DNA from: Vitellaria paradoxa
Lineage: Eukaryota > Streptophyta > Magnoliopsida > Ericales > Sapotaceae
Assembly: GCA_019916065.1 (NCBI GenBank)
Contig: CM034238.1
Location: 26,337,246 to 26,401,245, forward strand
DNA length: 64,000 nucleotides
Direction of reading: 5' to 3'
Each line of letters opens with the position of its first letter. The stretch's first letter is position 1. Shown here in pieces: positions 1-13,670 of the stretch. Under the pieces are notes generated by a model, which worked only from the letters and a program-made list of their open reading frames with translations, ran no database searches and was not told where the DNA came from. The translations under genes were made by a program, and so were the position numbers.

Positions 1-2633
1 TGTAAATAGCTCGTTATTCAAACATTTTGAGGCAATAGTATGTTGATTAAGTGGTATTCATCATTAATTGTACTTTAGAGTTGAGAACTTTGAGAAGGAT
101 GAGCCAAACATGTGAGAGTTGGTATTTTAGCACAAGAGCAAAAGAATGGGGCACCTTGGGCGCACAGAACATAGGCGCCCAAGGCTTGGGCGCACGATTG
201 AGAAGGGGTTGGGTGCCTGAGCCTGTAGCAAAATTGACTGTTATGGAGCATTCTAGAAGATACAGCCGAGCCTCACCCCTATACAGCTATATTTAGGCTA
301 GGGGGATGGAAAAATTTGGAATTTACTGTAGAACCATTAAAATATTAACAAATTTTGTTTATATATATATGTGTAAGATGGAAAAAAAGAGAGAAATGTT
401 GGTTGGGAGAGAGGAAACCGAGAGAGAAGAGGAAGAAGAACACAAGGGAACCGATTGGGGTTTTGAATGGTAAGTGTTTCTAGCCCTAATCAAAATCAAA
501 TTAACTTTGCAAAAATGTAATTAAGTACTCAAGGAACCTATCTATGTGATTTGTTTGTTGTTTAGATCAAAGGATGAGGAGATTGAATCTTCCGAGTTTA
601 GAAGCTTGAAACTAGGAGAAGACCACCTCTTGTTCTTCATCTTTATTCAACTTGAGGTAGGGATTTTATGCTCAATCTTACATATATGATGTGTAACAAG
701 GTCTAGAACAACACTTGAGAAACCCTAACAAGTTTTGATTTCATTTAAGGAAGAAAATAGGAGGAGTTACATACACATATACGGTTTAATAGAGAGAACA
801 TGGGGTTTGATCCATAACTTAACCCGTAGTTGATGAGAACTTAAATAGATGGTTTCTTTTGATGCTTATAAGACTTGTGGTAATGTTGGTAACAAGAAAC
901 TCTAAGTATCTTGCCATAAACTTGGTAAATTTGAGGTGTTAAGTGTGGAGAATGAAAGACCCAAAAAACAGAGCGTCACTTAAACCAAGCTGTGGGTGCA
1001 CGAGATGGTATCACTTGGGCGCCCACCTTATTGGGTGCACAAAGTATGGGCACCAAAGATCTTGAGCGCACAACTAAGTACCTGTTGGGGGCCCACCGAG
1101 CCTAGAAAGGTTACCAAACTTAGTTCATTTTGGGCATCCTACTATAGAGTTATAAAGAGTTTGGTTTCATGTTTTTACATGATGTTTCACTTGTCTAAAT
1201 TCTATGAAATTGGAAAGGGGAACATGCTCTAAAATGTTAATAAGTATTGTTTACTTTGAGATATAAGAGAGTATGAATTGAAATATGAACTTTTGTTAAT
1301 AAGTAATGGAAATTAAATAAGGCTTTGAATAATTGAAATGGAAAGACAAAGTGTGATGAGTTACATGATGAATTAAAATGTGTTTTGAACAAGGGAATTA
1401 AACATTAAATATTGTTAAATGTTAACTATTTGTTGATGTTTGATCTTTGTTAATATATGATGGTAAATAAACGAGGCTTGGAATAAATGAAATGAAGAGA
1501 TGAAATGAGTTGTGTTCCGTAATGAAATGGAATGTGGTTGTGTGTGTTGGAAAGTTTATGGTGATGAATGTGAATTGTGATTAAAGAGAATTGTATGTGA
1601 TGAATGGTTGATTGTGTGCCGGGGGCTGTGGTGGGGTGCGGAAATAGGAAAGGTTTTGAGATTACCCTCGGGTTGAAAGTCCCAGAACCTACGCAAGGTT
1701 TGGTGTCAATGCCAGTGGGTTAGTAGCCCATAACATTATGTGTGTATGGGTTACCCATGACCCTAGACTGTGTCCTAAACGATGGATTTTGGTTTACCGT
1801 TTTCGTTGGGTATTTGCCCATTAAAGACGGTGTTGTGTATGCACCTAACCCCCGAAGATTTGTGTGGTTGTGGCTATGTGATTGAATAATGAAATAATGA
1901 TGCTATGGATGTGATTACGTGATTGAATGATGAATAAATGGTAATATGGATATGGATATATGATTGAATGTTGAATATGTGATAAGATAGTATGGAATAT
2001 GATTTGATTTAACGTTGGGAAATTCAATAATGTAGAACAATTGGAAATGTACGCAATAATATGATGAGAATGAATGATGATAAATATTGGCGTAAGTTAA
2101 AAACTGATTGAAAATAATGAATTGTTATAGCTTATAGAATGATGTTGATATAACTATGTATATAAGAATAATTAGCATGCATGTGTTGGTTACATACCAT
2201 ATATGTTAGTATGTAGCATCGTGAGCACAAGTAGACCCGTACTCACGTCCCTACAGATTCTGTTGTAGGAATGTAACACATTAACCAGGTGGGCTGATGG
2301 GGCTGGACTAGAAGTGCATTTGTATGAGCCAATCCAGACTAGTAGAACTGTTGGTTATTTAAGTTGAATATTTATTTGATGGTTGTAATATTATTAAATT
2401 GAGAGACTCAATTGATATGGTTGTAAAGGTCCTAAGGCCTATGTAAAGCTTAAATGAGAAGAATATGTTGTAGTTTGAGGCCTGGCACTAGCCGAGGCTA
2501 ATTTCATATTATCTTATATGTGTTGTGGCTCACCAAGAATTGTTGCGTTGCTCTGATCATGGGATGGTAGTATCAGTGCATGTTATGTGTGTTTATCACT
2601 CATCCCTAGGGTCACGAGATCCAGGGTGTGACA
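1..2633 (+). repeat. Noncoding LTR-retroelement-like unit A
   Basis: No credible coding exon lies here. The stretch ends with GGGTGTGACA (2624-2633), the usual 3' terminus of plant gypsy-type LTRs that begin TGTCACACCC. It shares diverged, ordered blocks with the next unit: a block at about 1671-1735 matches 3487-3545 (both read GGGTTGAAAGT...CC...AACCTACGCA, then a CCAGT...TAGTA block), and a block near 2220-2270 (GAGCACAAGTAGACCCGTACTCACG) matches 3975-4000. I infer an old noncoding LTR or LARD-like relic. The family is not identified and the left boundary lies outside the window or is eroded. Confidence 0.4.
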
Positions 2634-4400
2634 CATTCCCAAATCGATTTTTTCTTATCCTCAGCAATTTGAGGTAAAGGATTGTGAATTTTTATTACAT
2701 TTGATTTATTTTAATGTGCATGGCATGTTTAGTGTTGCTATGTGGTATGATTATTGCTTAGATGTGAAGTTAATACAATTTGTTATATGCATTTATATGA
2801 GAACCAAAGAAGAAGATGAAGAATAGTAAAACTAATTCATGTTAAATACTTAACAGATTGATAAATTGATGTTCTAGTCATGTTAGTGTACTGATTGAAA
2901 ATAAAATGAATATAAATATGGAACAAAATGGCTTCAATGAAAGAATTGAATTTGGAGAAGAAAAAACCAAAAACAGAACCTAATTTATTTCTGGTGCAGG
3001 AAGTTAGTCATACATACTAACTTTTAGTTCGTGCACACAACCTGATTTTTGAAAACTTACGTGGACCAACTCTTAATTTGTGTGCACCACTAGTACCTTT
3101 TCAATTGTTTTCTAAATAGTTTTCAAAACATGTGATTTTAGTTTTTTGAAAATGATTTTGGAAATGAAGTTTCTAAAAATAGAACCCAGCAGTGATAAAA
3201 TGAAGTAAAGATATTAAGTAAAGATGGTATTACTATGTGGTTAAAGTTATGAGATAAATTGGGAAACAATAATAACATTGATTAGGATAATGGGATAAGA
3301 TGAATTGGACTATAATGTCATGCAGAGGATTGTTATGTTATGTCTAGAATGAGTTATGATTAAGATATTATGAGTTAAACGTTGTGATATGGTAACGTGT
3401 TTGTGTGGTATGCTTTGTGTGTGTGTGTGAGTCGATTTTTAGATTGGGAATTTAATATTAAAATAATGAATATATGTACCAAAGGGTTGAAAGTTCCCAA
3501 ACCTACGCATTGTTGGTTATTATTTCCAGTAGACTAGTAACTTATAAAGCATATTGGACTATCTTCGCAATGTAAACACCTACGATGGTGTGTGGAGTGT
3601 CTTCACGACACAAAGTACGTACCCATATGTGTTGGTGTGTGCGCACGCGTGAGTTAAAGTTGAATCTTAGTGATGGGTATCAGTGTTGATGTGTGATTTG
3701 ATGATTTACAATATATAATAGATATATGATTGAGATAATAGACAAACATAATAATATAATGGTAACGAGACCGATAATGATAACATTTGATAAGAAGATT
3801 TTAGTGCAATGATTGATTGAGATGATTATATGATTTTGATATTATAATTTGATATGTTGAATTGTTGTTGCCTAAGATTATTGTCACTCACTGCTATAAT
3901 GTATGATATATGATTTGTATGTTCACATAGTATCATACCAGGTTATGTTATGCATGTTGCTTGTAAAGTGGATACATGTGGACTCGTGCTCACTCCCTTA
4001 CAATTTTGGTTGTTGGTTTTGAGATGAGCCTACTGGTGGAAATGTTTGATTATGTGACTTGGATTGTCCTTTTATTTCATTTTTTGACTAACAGTTATAT
4101 ATTTTGACACCTCAGCTATAAGGCTTATATTATTCTTTTGTACCCTCGATAGAGTGGCAAATTATATTTATTACTATACTTCGGTGAGGTTGTATTTATA
4201 TTTTGGAGTGTTGTGCCTAGTAGTGATTATAGCTTATTTTATATTACTTTTTTAGTTATAATATATTATATTCTGCTCTAGTTGTGGTTTGGCTCTGAAT
4301 GAGACAGGGTTATGTAATTGTATGTGTTTTGTTGTATATAGCTTTGGTTACAAAAATTGGGCTTGAAAAACCCTCTTTCTCTAGTTTCTATCCATATATA
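2634..4400 (+). repeat. Noncoding LTR-retroelement-like unit B
   Basis: This is a diverged relative of the preceding unit, recognised by the shared ordered blocks at 3487-3545 and about 3975-4000. No protein-coding exon is visible. A related block is seen on the opposite strand at about 10500-10580. It ends in AT-rich sequence without a clear terminus, so the right boundary is approximate. Confidence 0.35.
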
Positions 4401-5337
4401 ATAAAGTCAATCTCATGTTTTCTTGTTTATGAGGTTCTTTTGATTTTTATATAGCTTTCTAAAAACAAGATTAAATGAAGTATTTTATTTTGCTAATTTC
4501 TCAACATAAGCATGCATAAAATTATGCCTACACAAACATAAGAAAAATTATTTTATGTGATAATCAATAGTTGAAAAATATATTTCACTATTATTTAAAT
4601 ATATGTACAATGATGTTATATCTATTATCAATCCAAAGTCATCAAGGTGAGGTCTCAACATTCACCACGTTAATTATGACTATTTACTATAATTTCTAAA
4701 GGCTTGCAAAAAAGATGAGCTATATAACAGAACCAACATTCAATTCAATTAATTTGATTTTTTGGTTCAATTTTGATTACAATTTGACTCTCAAATTATT
4801 TTTTAGTTTGATTCTCATATTTATATAAAATAATGATTTTAGCTAACAAACTAAAATTTATCTATTTTTATATATAAATATAATTTTGGTTAATTCATTT
4901 CCGTTCTTTATTTTCCATTCTGATAATTTAATTCAATCTACTAAGGAATCAAAATAAGTTAGATAATTCAAATGTAATTGAATAATTGAACAAAAAATCA
5001 AAAAATCACCCCTAATAATTTCTAAATATAAAAAAAAATACTCATAAGTATTAAATGGGTAGATAAAGTTTCTATTATGTTTAGATTAAAATTATGTTAG
5101 ATTACTTATACATGTTTATATTTTTATGATCAATCAAATAATAGGTAATTGTTTTGATAAATATTCATTTATTTTTATATCATTTTTTAATTTGTAAAAT
5201 TAAAATATTAAATCAAAATATTCAGTTATTTCATATCATTTTTATAATTAAATAAAAAAATTAAACTAATATTTTTTCAATTACTTTTTTTATCATGCAC
5301 TATTTAGAAATTATTTAGACGGCTGGTATAGAAATAT
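4401..5337. other. AT-rich noncoding stretch
   Basis: Very AT-rich sequence with many short A and T runs and no reading frame of note. Nothing further was recognised. Confidence 0.6.
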
Positions 5338-8300
5338 TGTCACGCCCCAGATTTTCATAACCGAATGCCCAGGAGTGACTTGGGATTAATTTGTTAGGTA
5401 TAAAAATAAGATGATAATAACATGCTGTCACACCCCAGAGTTTTTCTCCAAATTGGGGTTAACCCGTAAGAAAAATTTAAGATATTCAAAATCCCTTGTT
5501 TATCCCAAACAATATTTATAAGTGATTGGACTAAACCATTTGATGGGATTTCAACTACAGGGCACAAAATAAAGATAAAGAAAAATATTACAGAGCCATC
5601 TAAGTGTCCCAACCACGCGATTAACATTACATACCAAATAAAAGCAAATTAGGTCTATGCTTAATAATTACACTCATCCAGCAATTGTTACAGACCAAAA
5701 ATAAAGTCCTCCAGCTCTGCGCAGGAAAGAAGAAAAAAATAATAACTCTTCTGATGGAATATTTAAGAGAAATTAATCTCTTTCCAGCTCATCTTCTGTA
5801 TCCCTGTGCTTAATATCCTGAAAAAATATTTCCACAAGGGGTGAGCTACTAAAGCCCAGTAATCAGAATCTCAAAGGTGCCTATATGCAGTGGTTGTAAT
5901 ACTATACTGTATCAAGTGAATGTGTTTAGGTGGCATACTATTTATGCAACAATTAATTCAATAGATCTCAACTGAATAATGTAAATTATACTTACAACGG
6001 TTCGGTGAAACCATCACCGTAACTACTATTTTACTTACATGTAAAAATAGTTAAATGTTGATGTGTGTACCATAATGAAATTTGTGTCGTAGTGATAGGG
6101 ATCTCAGATTCAGATCCTCAAGGTCTCGAGATCAAACCCTATAACGATACAGGTTTCATATATATATATATATATTTATAAAATATTTATCAAGATGAAT
6201 TAAATATAATTAAATAATTCCAACACATCATTCATACATAACAAGAGAGGTTGCTAGTCACAGTAAAACTTTGTAAAGGAGTTTAATCTAAATCATCCTA
6301 AGATAATCATACTCCTATCCTCCTCTACCCCCAGCCTTGGGAACCAGTGACTTTACGGGCTTAGCATCCAATGCATACCGACGGTGTCACCTACCAAAAA
6401 CCTAGCCGTTGCGACCGGCTACCTGACTGGCCAGGTCAGAAGGGAGCATCTCCCAATTAAAATGCATATGTTCCCATCTCCATCTAAAAGGCCATTTCTA
6501 CCCACCCATCACCCCATTGCCAAAAATAACTTTAGCACCGAGTGCCTTAATTTCTTCTCACCCTTTTACATTCCAAGGGTACCGTGTATGGAAATCAGAC
6601 ATTTTTAATAACAACCGGCAATGTTCCAGGGTGATGAATCAAAAGTGGGATTATTCAGTCACAAGCAGTATATTTTTTTAAGCACTTTATCTAAATCCAT
6701 AATTTAATAGTAAGTCTCAATAAATCAAAGATTTAACATAGTCATCAATATCATTATCACAAAGGTAGGTACTATATGTAAATTAACAAGTAGAAAAAAA
6801 AATTAGAATACGAATTAGTATTTTAGTTAATTGTTTTGACAAGTTTACCGTACCAAATTTGATAAGAATAAAATTATTTTTAATGGTACATTAATTAGGC
6901 CGAGGTTGGTAGCTTAGTGGGTGGGCGACCCTAATTGCGATTTAAAGTCGCAAGTTTGAACCTTATTGGCTGCAAATCTCGATTTTTTGCTTCTTTTACC
7001 TTTTATTTTATTATTTTATGGAATATAAAGAAAATAAATAACTCTTTGACTTATATTTAATTTTTAGCAAAATTGATAAGTTTTATTTTATTCAGAATAA
7101 TCTAAATAAATTTCCAATCATCATCTTATTTATAACCAAACCCTTATCATAGGTTTTTTTTTTTTTGCTTCAAGATATCCACAAATGTCCACAAAATTAT
7201 TCCAATGTTTAGGAAGGTATTAAATGAGTTTCATTAAATTCACTTAATCATAAAAATATAGTTATATAACTTGCTAGGTTGACAAAACAATGCCTAAAAA
7301 TAAATCAAATTCATTTAAGAAAGACCAAATGAGAAAAGAACAAGTCCATTATTTCTTTTGGGCATTTTATCAAATACTAGCATTTTAGTTTGAATAAGTC
7401 ATCCAACTATCCATGATGAAACTGATTATCTAAGTCAATTATCATCAATATTAGAGTGTCAAATAATACATAATATCTAGTTTAAAATAATTTCATATCA
7501 ATAGAAATTATGACAATAACTAACAGAAAGAAATTGGAAATTTAAATAAAACCTTAAACATAATATTCTAAACAAATCCAAACAAGCATCAATTAAAGTT
7601 AAGCATAATAGCAACTTGAAAGAAAATTCATATAAAATAGAGCAGGACTCTAATATCTATAAACTTTATATCTGTAGAAACTAGACTTCAAGACCTACAA
7701 CTTTCATGTTTTACACTTTTTAAAACTCTAAGGTCTAAAGGTACAAAAAAATAGCTTTGAATTCAGTTTGTTCAGAAAATACAGTTTTACACGTGCTCAG
7801 TATTTTGGGCATAACTTTTGACTCACAAATCGGATTGATGCAATTCTTTTTGGGTTGAAAAGAAAACTGAAAGGGCTACAACTTTTATATTTTAGCCGAA
7901 GCCTAATTCCACAGTTTTATGGGTCAGAAGCACATAAGAAGTTACAAATAGAGAGCTGTCAACATACTGAGTTACATCAGTCAAAATTTTGGCTTTCCTA
8001 CCCCCAATATACGGGTATTTATTTTTTTTTATCACAATCAAGTTTCATACTTCAAACCCAGAAAATGCATCAAATATATTTTAGGAGGTTCGCCATCCTA
8101 CCTCAATGAAAATATTAGTGACCAAGCCTGTGAAGGAAAAATGAGTTGAGCTTTGAACACCACCAAATTGAAAAAAATTTCCAAGCCTTTCTTCTTCCTC
8201 CAAGCAACACCAAATCTTCAGCCTCACTAATTAATAATTTATTATTATTTCTCTCTTATTTTCTTCTCTTTGAAGACACACAATTTATAGGGAGTGTAGA

Positions 8301-8340
8301 GAAAATTATTGGTGGAGAAAAAATCAACTAAGGTAAGATC
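5338..8340 (+). repeat. LTR-like noncoding block with two TGTCAC(G/A)CCCC starts
   Basis: Two typical gypsy-LTR 5' termini occur 88 bp apart: TGTCACGCCCC at 5338-5348 and TGTCACACCCC at 5426-5436. What follows is noncoding, with a (TA)n run near 6160-6178. The 8146-8335 part (a C/T-rich, leader-like tract running into AGGTAAGATCATGCC) resembles the transcribed 5' leader of a large LTR. I infer an LTR relic on the + strand. The internal region, primer-binding site and partner LTR were not found. Confidence 0.35.
6897..7010 (+). repeat. tRNA-derived SINE-like head or tRNA relic
   Basis: TAGCTTAGTGGG near 6910-6922 fits the pol III A-box consensus. A perfect 6 bp stem with a 7 nt loop (TTGCGA/TCGCAA) sits where an anticodon arm would be. 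AGTTTGAACC near 6951-6962 is a degenerate B box. A T run follows. The arrangement A box, anticodon-like stem, B box is that of a tRNA gene or tRNA-derived SINE, but the acceptor stem is poor, so this is not a functional tRNA call. Confidence 0.4.
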
Positions 8341-10657
8341 ATGCCTATACAATTGGTAGCATAATCCAAGAATCATGCTTACTTTTTGACTATCTAACCA
8401 TATCATTTAAGAAAAGCATTGGGGAAGATGTATGGAGGTGGCATGATCCGGGAATCATGCTAGCTTTTTGACAAATTAAACAAAATGCTTTAAATCATGT
8501 TAGCTTTCAAACAAAATACTTTAAATCTTGTTTGCTAAATAATTTGAAAAAGATGCTTTAAGGTCATCAATGTAGGGTCTTCTCTTTGTCTAATTAGTCA
8601 AATAATTTTGAAAGATGGTGAGAGTGTATGGAAGATGGAAAATGAAGTTGTCGGGAAATAATTTAAAGCAACTATTCATGAGTCAACTCATTGAGTGATA
8701 AAGTGAGTTGAAGTGAGTTGAGGTGAGTCAAAGGAAAGGGTTGACCCATGGGTTAATGGGCTTGGTTTGAACCAAATAAGTAATTGGGCTAGGAAGTGTT
8801 TGGATAAAAATTTTAGAAATTCTACATTAAACTCCCACATAGGGTGAAATTCAAATCTGAAAATCTTTCCAACTAATTCCAAAAATTTTCAAATGCTCAA
8901 TTTTCTAGATTTTTACTATAATAAATATCACTACCACACTTAAATAATTTAATTAAGGAAAAAAAATTCAGTCATGCCCAATAGTACAATACAAAACATA
9001 ACTATCTACCCTAATCTCCATACGACGAAATGATCAACATAGTTAAATTTAAGCTACGAATTGAGCAACATAGCAACACATGCACAATTGCAAAATGACT
9101 AAGACTGCAATGAGCCAATAAATACATAAATCTCAATTTATAATATAATACATATAAATCTTTCTTAGATGAATTAATTTCCTAGTCCATAATTACAATC
9201 TTAATGACAAGGTTAATGTTTTACCTTACCCAGCCAATATCCAAATCAACTAGGTGAGTTCTATGTGACTACGTACAGTTGTTGAGGGATTACCAAGATA
9301 ACAAAATAATAAATATGTATAGTCTAGGACCAAATTCAAGTCACTTAGGCTCAAGCCACATATGTATCCTTTTTAAGGAATCAAGTTATCATAATTCTAA
9401 CTATAAATCATTTATAAAGCAAACATACGATATTCCAATTTAACAATCTATATCCTAATAACTGTTAATGTCAAAAAATCAACTAAATCAATTATTATGA
9501 TTGATCAAATTATAACTATTAATAGTGTATCATAAATAACAAAGTGAAATGCAATATCATGCCATAAGGTATATGATGCTATGGTCTTGCATCTATTATC
9601 TTCACACTGCCTTTGGCCTTGGGAACAAACATCTTACAATGTCCATTAAATTCTAGAGCATCGCAAATACGTTAGTAATTTCCAGTATCAATCAGTTCTT
9701 TCAACATTGCCACGCTTTCCTCGAATCCTATAACCCGGGAACGTGAATTAGAACACATTAATTATACAATTCTATTCACATAGCTTTGTCCCAATTAGAG
9801 CCAACCACTTAATAAGTAGAAATCACAAAAATAAAGTCTCAATTTTAGCTGGGCACAATGCTCTATAAGAAGATAAAGAGAGCTCAACTCAACTCGATAC
9901 AACCCCCACATATCTCAGTTCTAAGATTCGAAAGGATGTGAAAGTATATACAAAAGAAACAACAAAAGAAATGGGAAAAACTATGTCTCTAGGCCAGTCG
10001 GTCAAGTAAACAATCTCACCTTTGAACCTACATTTGCTCACTATGCAACATCATATGTACAATCATGTCCTGTCATGTCATTAATTGTAATCATGCATCT
10101 TAACATGCAACAACAATATATAACAAGATATATCATATCACAACATCTATAACATGATAATGCTAATAACATAAATGAATAATCCGTCCATCATATCATC
10201 AATCAACATTATCATATTACAGTCATCATTAGCGCATAATATACAACTCATAAAACTTAACACATCACCACATTACATCATCACAACATGTCAACACAAC
10301 TCAACCACATAGCTTATCCACATATCCACACAACTCATATAGGCGCAACATACAAACATATGGGGAGATATTTTGCATGATTAGCCCGAGGCCAAGCCTA
10401 ATACAACATACATTAGCCCTCGATATCTGCATCGAAGCTTAAGCCATGAAAAATATGCCATCTACATCTTTGGTTACAGCCAAAGAAAATGACTATTCCA
10501 TTATAAGCATCTCAATCGTTTTATAGGTTACTAGTCTACTGGAAATGAAACTAATCCATGCATAGGTCTAGGGATTGTCAACCGATTGGTATGTATGCCT
10601 TCTATTTAATAATGTTCTGACATAAAATTAATATTCAACTCATATCACAGCAGCATA
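8341..10657. other. Noncoding, repeat-derived stretch
   Basis: No coding exon is supported. The reverse complement of about 10500-10580 resembles the shared block of the units at 1.7 and 3.5 kb (CCAGTAGACTAGTAAC...), so part of this is a minus-strand copy of the same noncoding repeat family. The rest is unassigned. Confidence 0.4.
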
Positions 10658-12874
10658 TGTTAGTGCAAAGCCTTAAAGATCAAGTCTCTAGTTACGATTT
10701 TAGGGAATTTCTTATTGTAAATTATGAATTTATATAAAGAGGAATTCATTTTATCATTGTGTAATGCACTGCTTATTTAATTAATAATTATGTAATAATA
10801 AAAGTCTATAAAGTACAAAAACAAATGTGTAGATTCTCAAGAGTTGAGAAATGGTGACCTACACTAATGATACTCATCTTTAGAATATATTCCTAGTCAT
10901 AGGACAGTCGACTGGACACCGACTGTCCAAAAAGGCTAACATATGCTTGCCTGCTTGGTGAAAAGGATGGTGGGTCTATCGCCATCAGTGTGGAGACATT
11001 AAGGCTAGTGCCTGAGTATTTGTTAGCGAACAAGGTACTGAATGTGATCCCCAAAGGATATCCAATGGAGTCTTTATGAACCTATCAATGGATGATCCTT
11101 TATCATAGGTTGTGTAGCATAATCCTTTGACTTGAGACACCATGGTAGTATTGAATATGACCATTGAGCTTTGACTACACAATGTAATGGTATCCTTCAA
11201 GGAATTCCAAATATGTGTTCTTGTACTCAACAAAAAAGTATTCGAAGACTTATGTGCGGTCAAGAGAGGATCTGCCTGCTTGCATAAATGGAAGCTTGTC
11301 CTATGTTATCTATTAGGACATAATTCAAGAAACACTTTGGCCAAAGTAGGATGAACATTGGAAAAGAGTTTCTAATTTCATCATATGAATCATGGTACCT
11401 AAATAAGTCACATAGTTTTAGGACTAGGGGTTTGATAGGTTCTATACCCTATTAGTTCTATAGGGACAACTAGACGGAAGGATCGAACTACATGCAAACC
11501 TATGGTTGAGAGGTTCAGATTAGGGTCTCTACCCTTATTCTGGGATCTTCGGGGTGCATCATGATACGTTACTAGGTGTCACTCATGACTAGTGAAAAGT
11601 ATGAGAGATTATTTAGTAATTTCTCATCTGACGTTAAAAGAGTTTTAATATCCCACTATTGAACATCGCCAGACCTAAGAGGTCACATGCATATAGGCAT
11701 ATGATCTTGTAGATAATGAAGAGATATCAATAAGATGTTATTGATAATGTTAGAGTTCTTAGGGGTTAAAAGTAATTCAACAGTTAATTACTTAGGGGTA
11801 CTTTTATGTGTTTCCAAAAAGTTTAGGCACAAAGTGTAATTTATCAAGAGTTGATAAAATGGCATTAGGGACAATGCTATGTTTGGCCATACATGTCCAT
11901 ATATACATTGATATCGTATCAATTCATTATGGTAAGTAATTAAGGACTTAATTACTTTAAAAGGAACGTTTCCAAAATGTTTGGGTGTAAATGTCAATTG
12001 CATATGAAAGTTTCCTAATTAGAAAATCAAATCAAATCCTAAAAGGGAAGAGTTTTGATTTGACTTTTAAATTTGCATGTCATAATTAATTGTTATTTAA
12101 TAACAATTAAATTGATATATATATATATATATATACATGGTCGGCCACCTTAATGGATTTTATGGGATTTTATATTCCATCAAATGAGAAGATAAATAGA
12201 TTTTTGAAATTGAAATTGAAGAGAAGAGATTATATAGGAATTTAATCCTTATATTCGGATATAAGGAGATTTTTCTTCTTATGCCGTGCCTTCTCTCTTT
12301 TAACCAACCCATGAGCCCTCATCTCATTTCCCTTGGTTTTTTCTCTAGTTTTCTCTTGATTCCATAAAAGAGAAGAGATTGAAAATTTTTGGGGGTTCTT
12401 GTATTTTTAAAGGACTTCTATGTCAACTCTAGCAAAGTTGGTGTCAAAGAGCACTTCTTGGTAGTCTACAACTATCTACGCCATGTAGACGTTTCTTGGA
12501 AGACATTGCACTTGTGGTCTCTTGGTAGAGATCAAATTCATCTAGACTTTTTCAGCATTATGGATCTACCACCATTTTCACAATGTTGTAAGTTTTTCTA
12601 CAAACACCAATGGATGGTTTTTCTTTTACGCACTTTTTTATGCCCATGAGTTTTCAATAGTGGGATCCAAATTACTACGCATTTTTTTGTAAAAATTTTA
12701 AATGAGATTTGTTTCCGGTGCTCCTAAATTTACAAGTTTCTAATTAAACCCGCATAGTCCCTCACTTTTAGTAGGACCTCGCAGTTCCAACTCGCACGCC
12801 TCAACACGTGAATAGCCATCTCATCAATTCTTAAAAACAAGAAGTAGAGTTCTACATGGAAACTTACACCAACA
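10658..12874. repeat. 2.2 kb TG...CA element (solo-LTR-like)
   Basis: It begins TGTTAGTGCAAAG and ends CTTACACCAACA, whose reverse complement TGTTGGTGTAAG nearly matches the start, so there is a 12-13 bp imperfect terminal inverted repeat with TG/CA ends as in LTRs. Internally there is a (TA)n run (about 12117-12134) followed by a leader-like tract, and no protein-coding domain. The flanks on both sides are similar CA-rich, ATCACA-type sequence, which suggests insertion into one repeat. No convincing target-site duplication is visible (left GCATA, right CATCA). It may be a large solo LTR or a non-autonomous LTR element. Confidence 0.4.
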
Positions 12875-13670
12875 CATCACAACACAACATCAACATATTG
12901 TTATCATGCTCAATTCGATTCATCAAAATAATTCATCATCTTTCACATGACATTCTCAATTAACATCTTATCCAATTTCACCATACTAAGCCATATATAC
13001 AAAACATGCTTTTATATATCAAAAAGAAAGAAGCAAACCACAGATACCCTAAGTCGTGAGTACACGAGATTAACAAAGATAAAATAAATATTAATTATTT
13101 GGTATAAAAATGATTTATGTTTTGTGACAATCAAAATCCTTATACCCGTGCTTTCTTTTTTTTTTCGTTTCCCATTCTCTCTCTTTTCTTTCACCTCGTT
13201 TCCCATTGGTTCTCGATGAGGATCATCCTTAGGTTGTTAAGTGACCTGATCCCCCCTTAATGACTAGGTAATTCCAAATAAAGTAAGGAGAAAATAAAGA
13301 AAAGAAAAATAAAAAAATGAAAAAAAAGAAAGAAAAAAGTTGATCTACTAGCCCACAAATCTGAATTTTAGTCTAACTCAGCCTAGAAAAATAAAATAAG
13401 TCAACAACTTAAGTCCAAACCTTGGGTCCAAAAATTTTAAATTGCCTAAACCAAATAAAAAACAAAAAGTATTGAGTATTACGTTTTTTTTTTCCTTAAT
13501 TTTTTTCTTCTTGAATCAAGTAAAAACAAAATTAATATTTTAATGTTAAACTCAATGCAACTTATCTTTCTCCCATTTCCCTAATTAATTAAAATTTTTA
13601 AGCAATCGTTATATGTTCTAATGGTTAATTTAATCTAAGTTTAAAAGGATTTACAAATGTCAAATCATGT
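12875..13670. other. Noncoding stretch
   Basis: CA-rich then A/T-rich sequence with homopurine runs. No exon, RNA gene or element terminus was recognised. Confidence 0.5.

Noticed and set aside
5394..5627. Minus-strand open frame of 77 codons over the TGTCACACCCC terminus
   Set aside because: It crosses an LTR-type end and has no family similarity.
12389..12649. Open frame of 86 codons near the end of the 2.2 kb element
   Set aside because: It lies in the leader-like part of the element, has no recognisable similarity, and the start codon used is not ATG-supported by context (first codon TTG).
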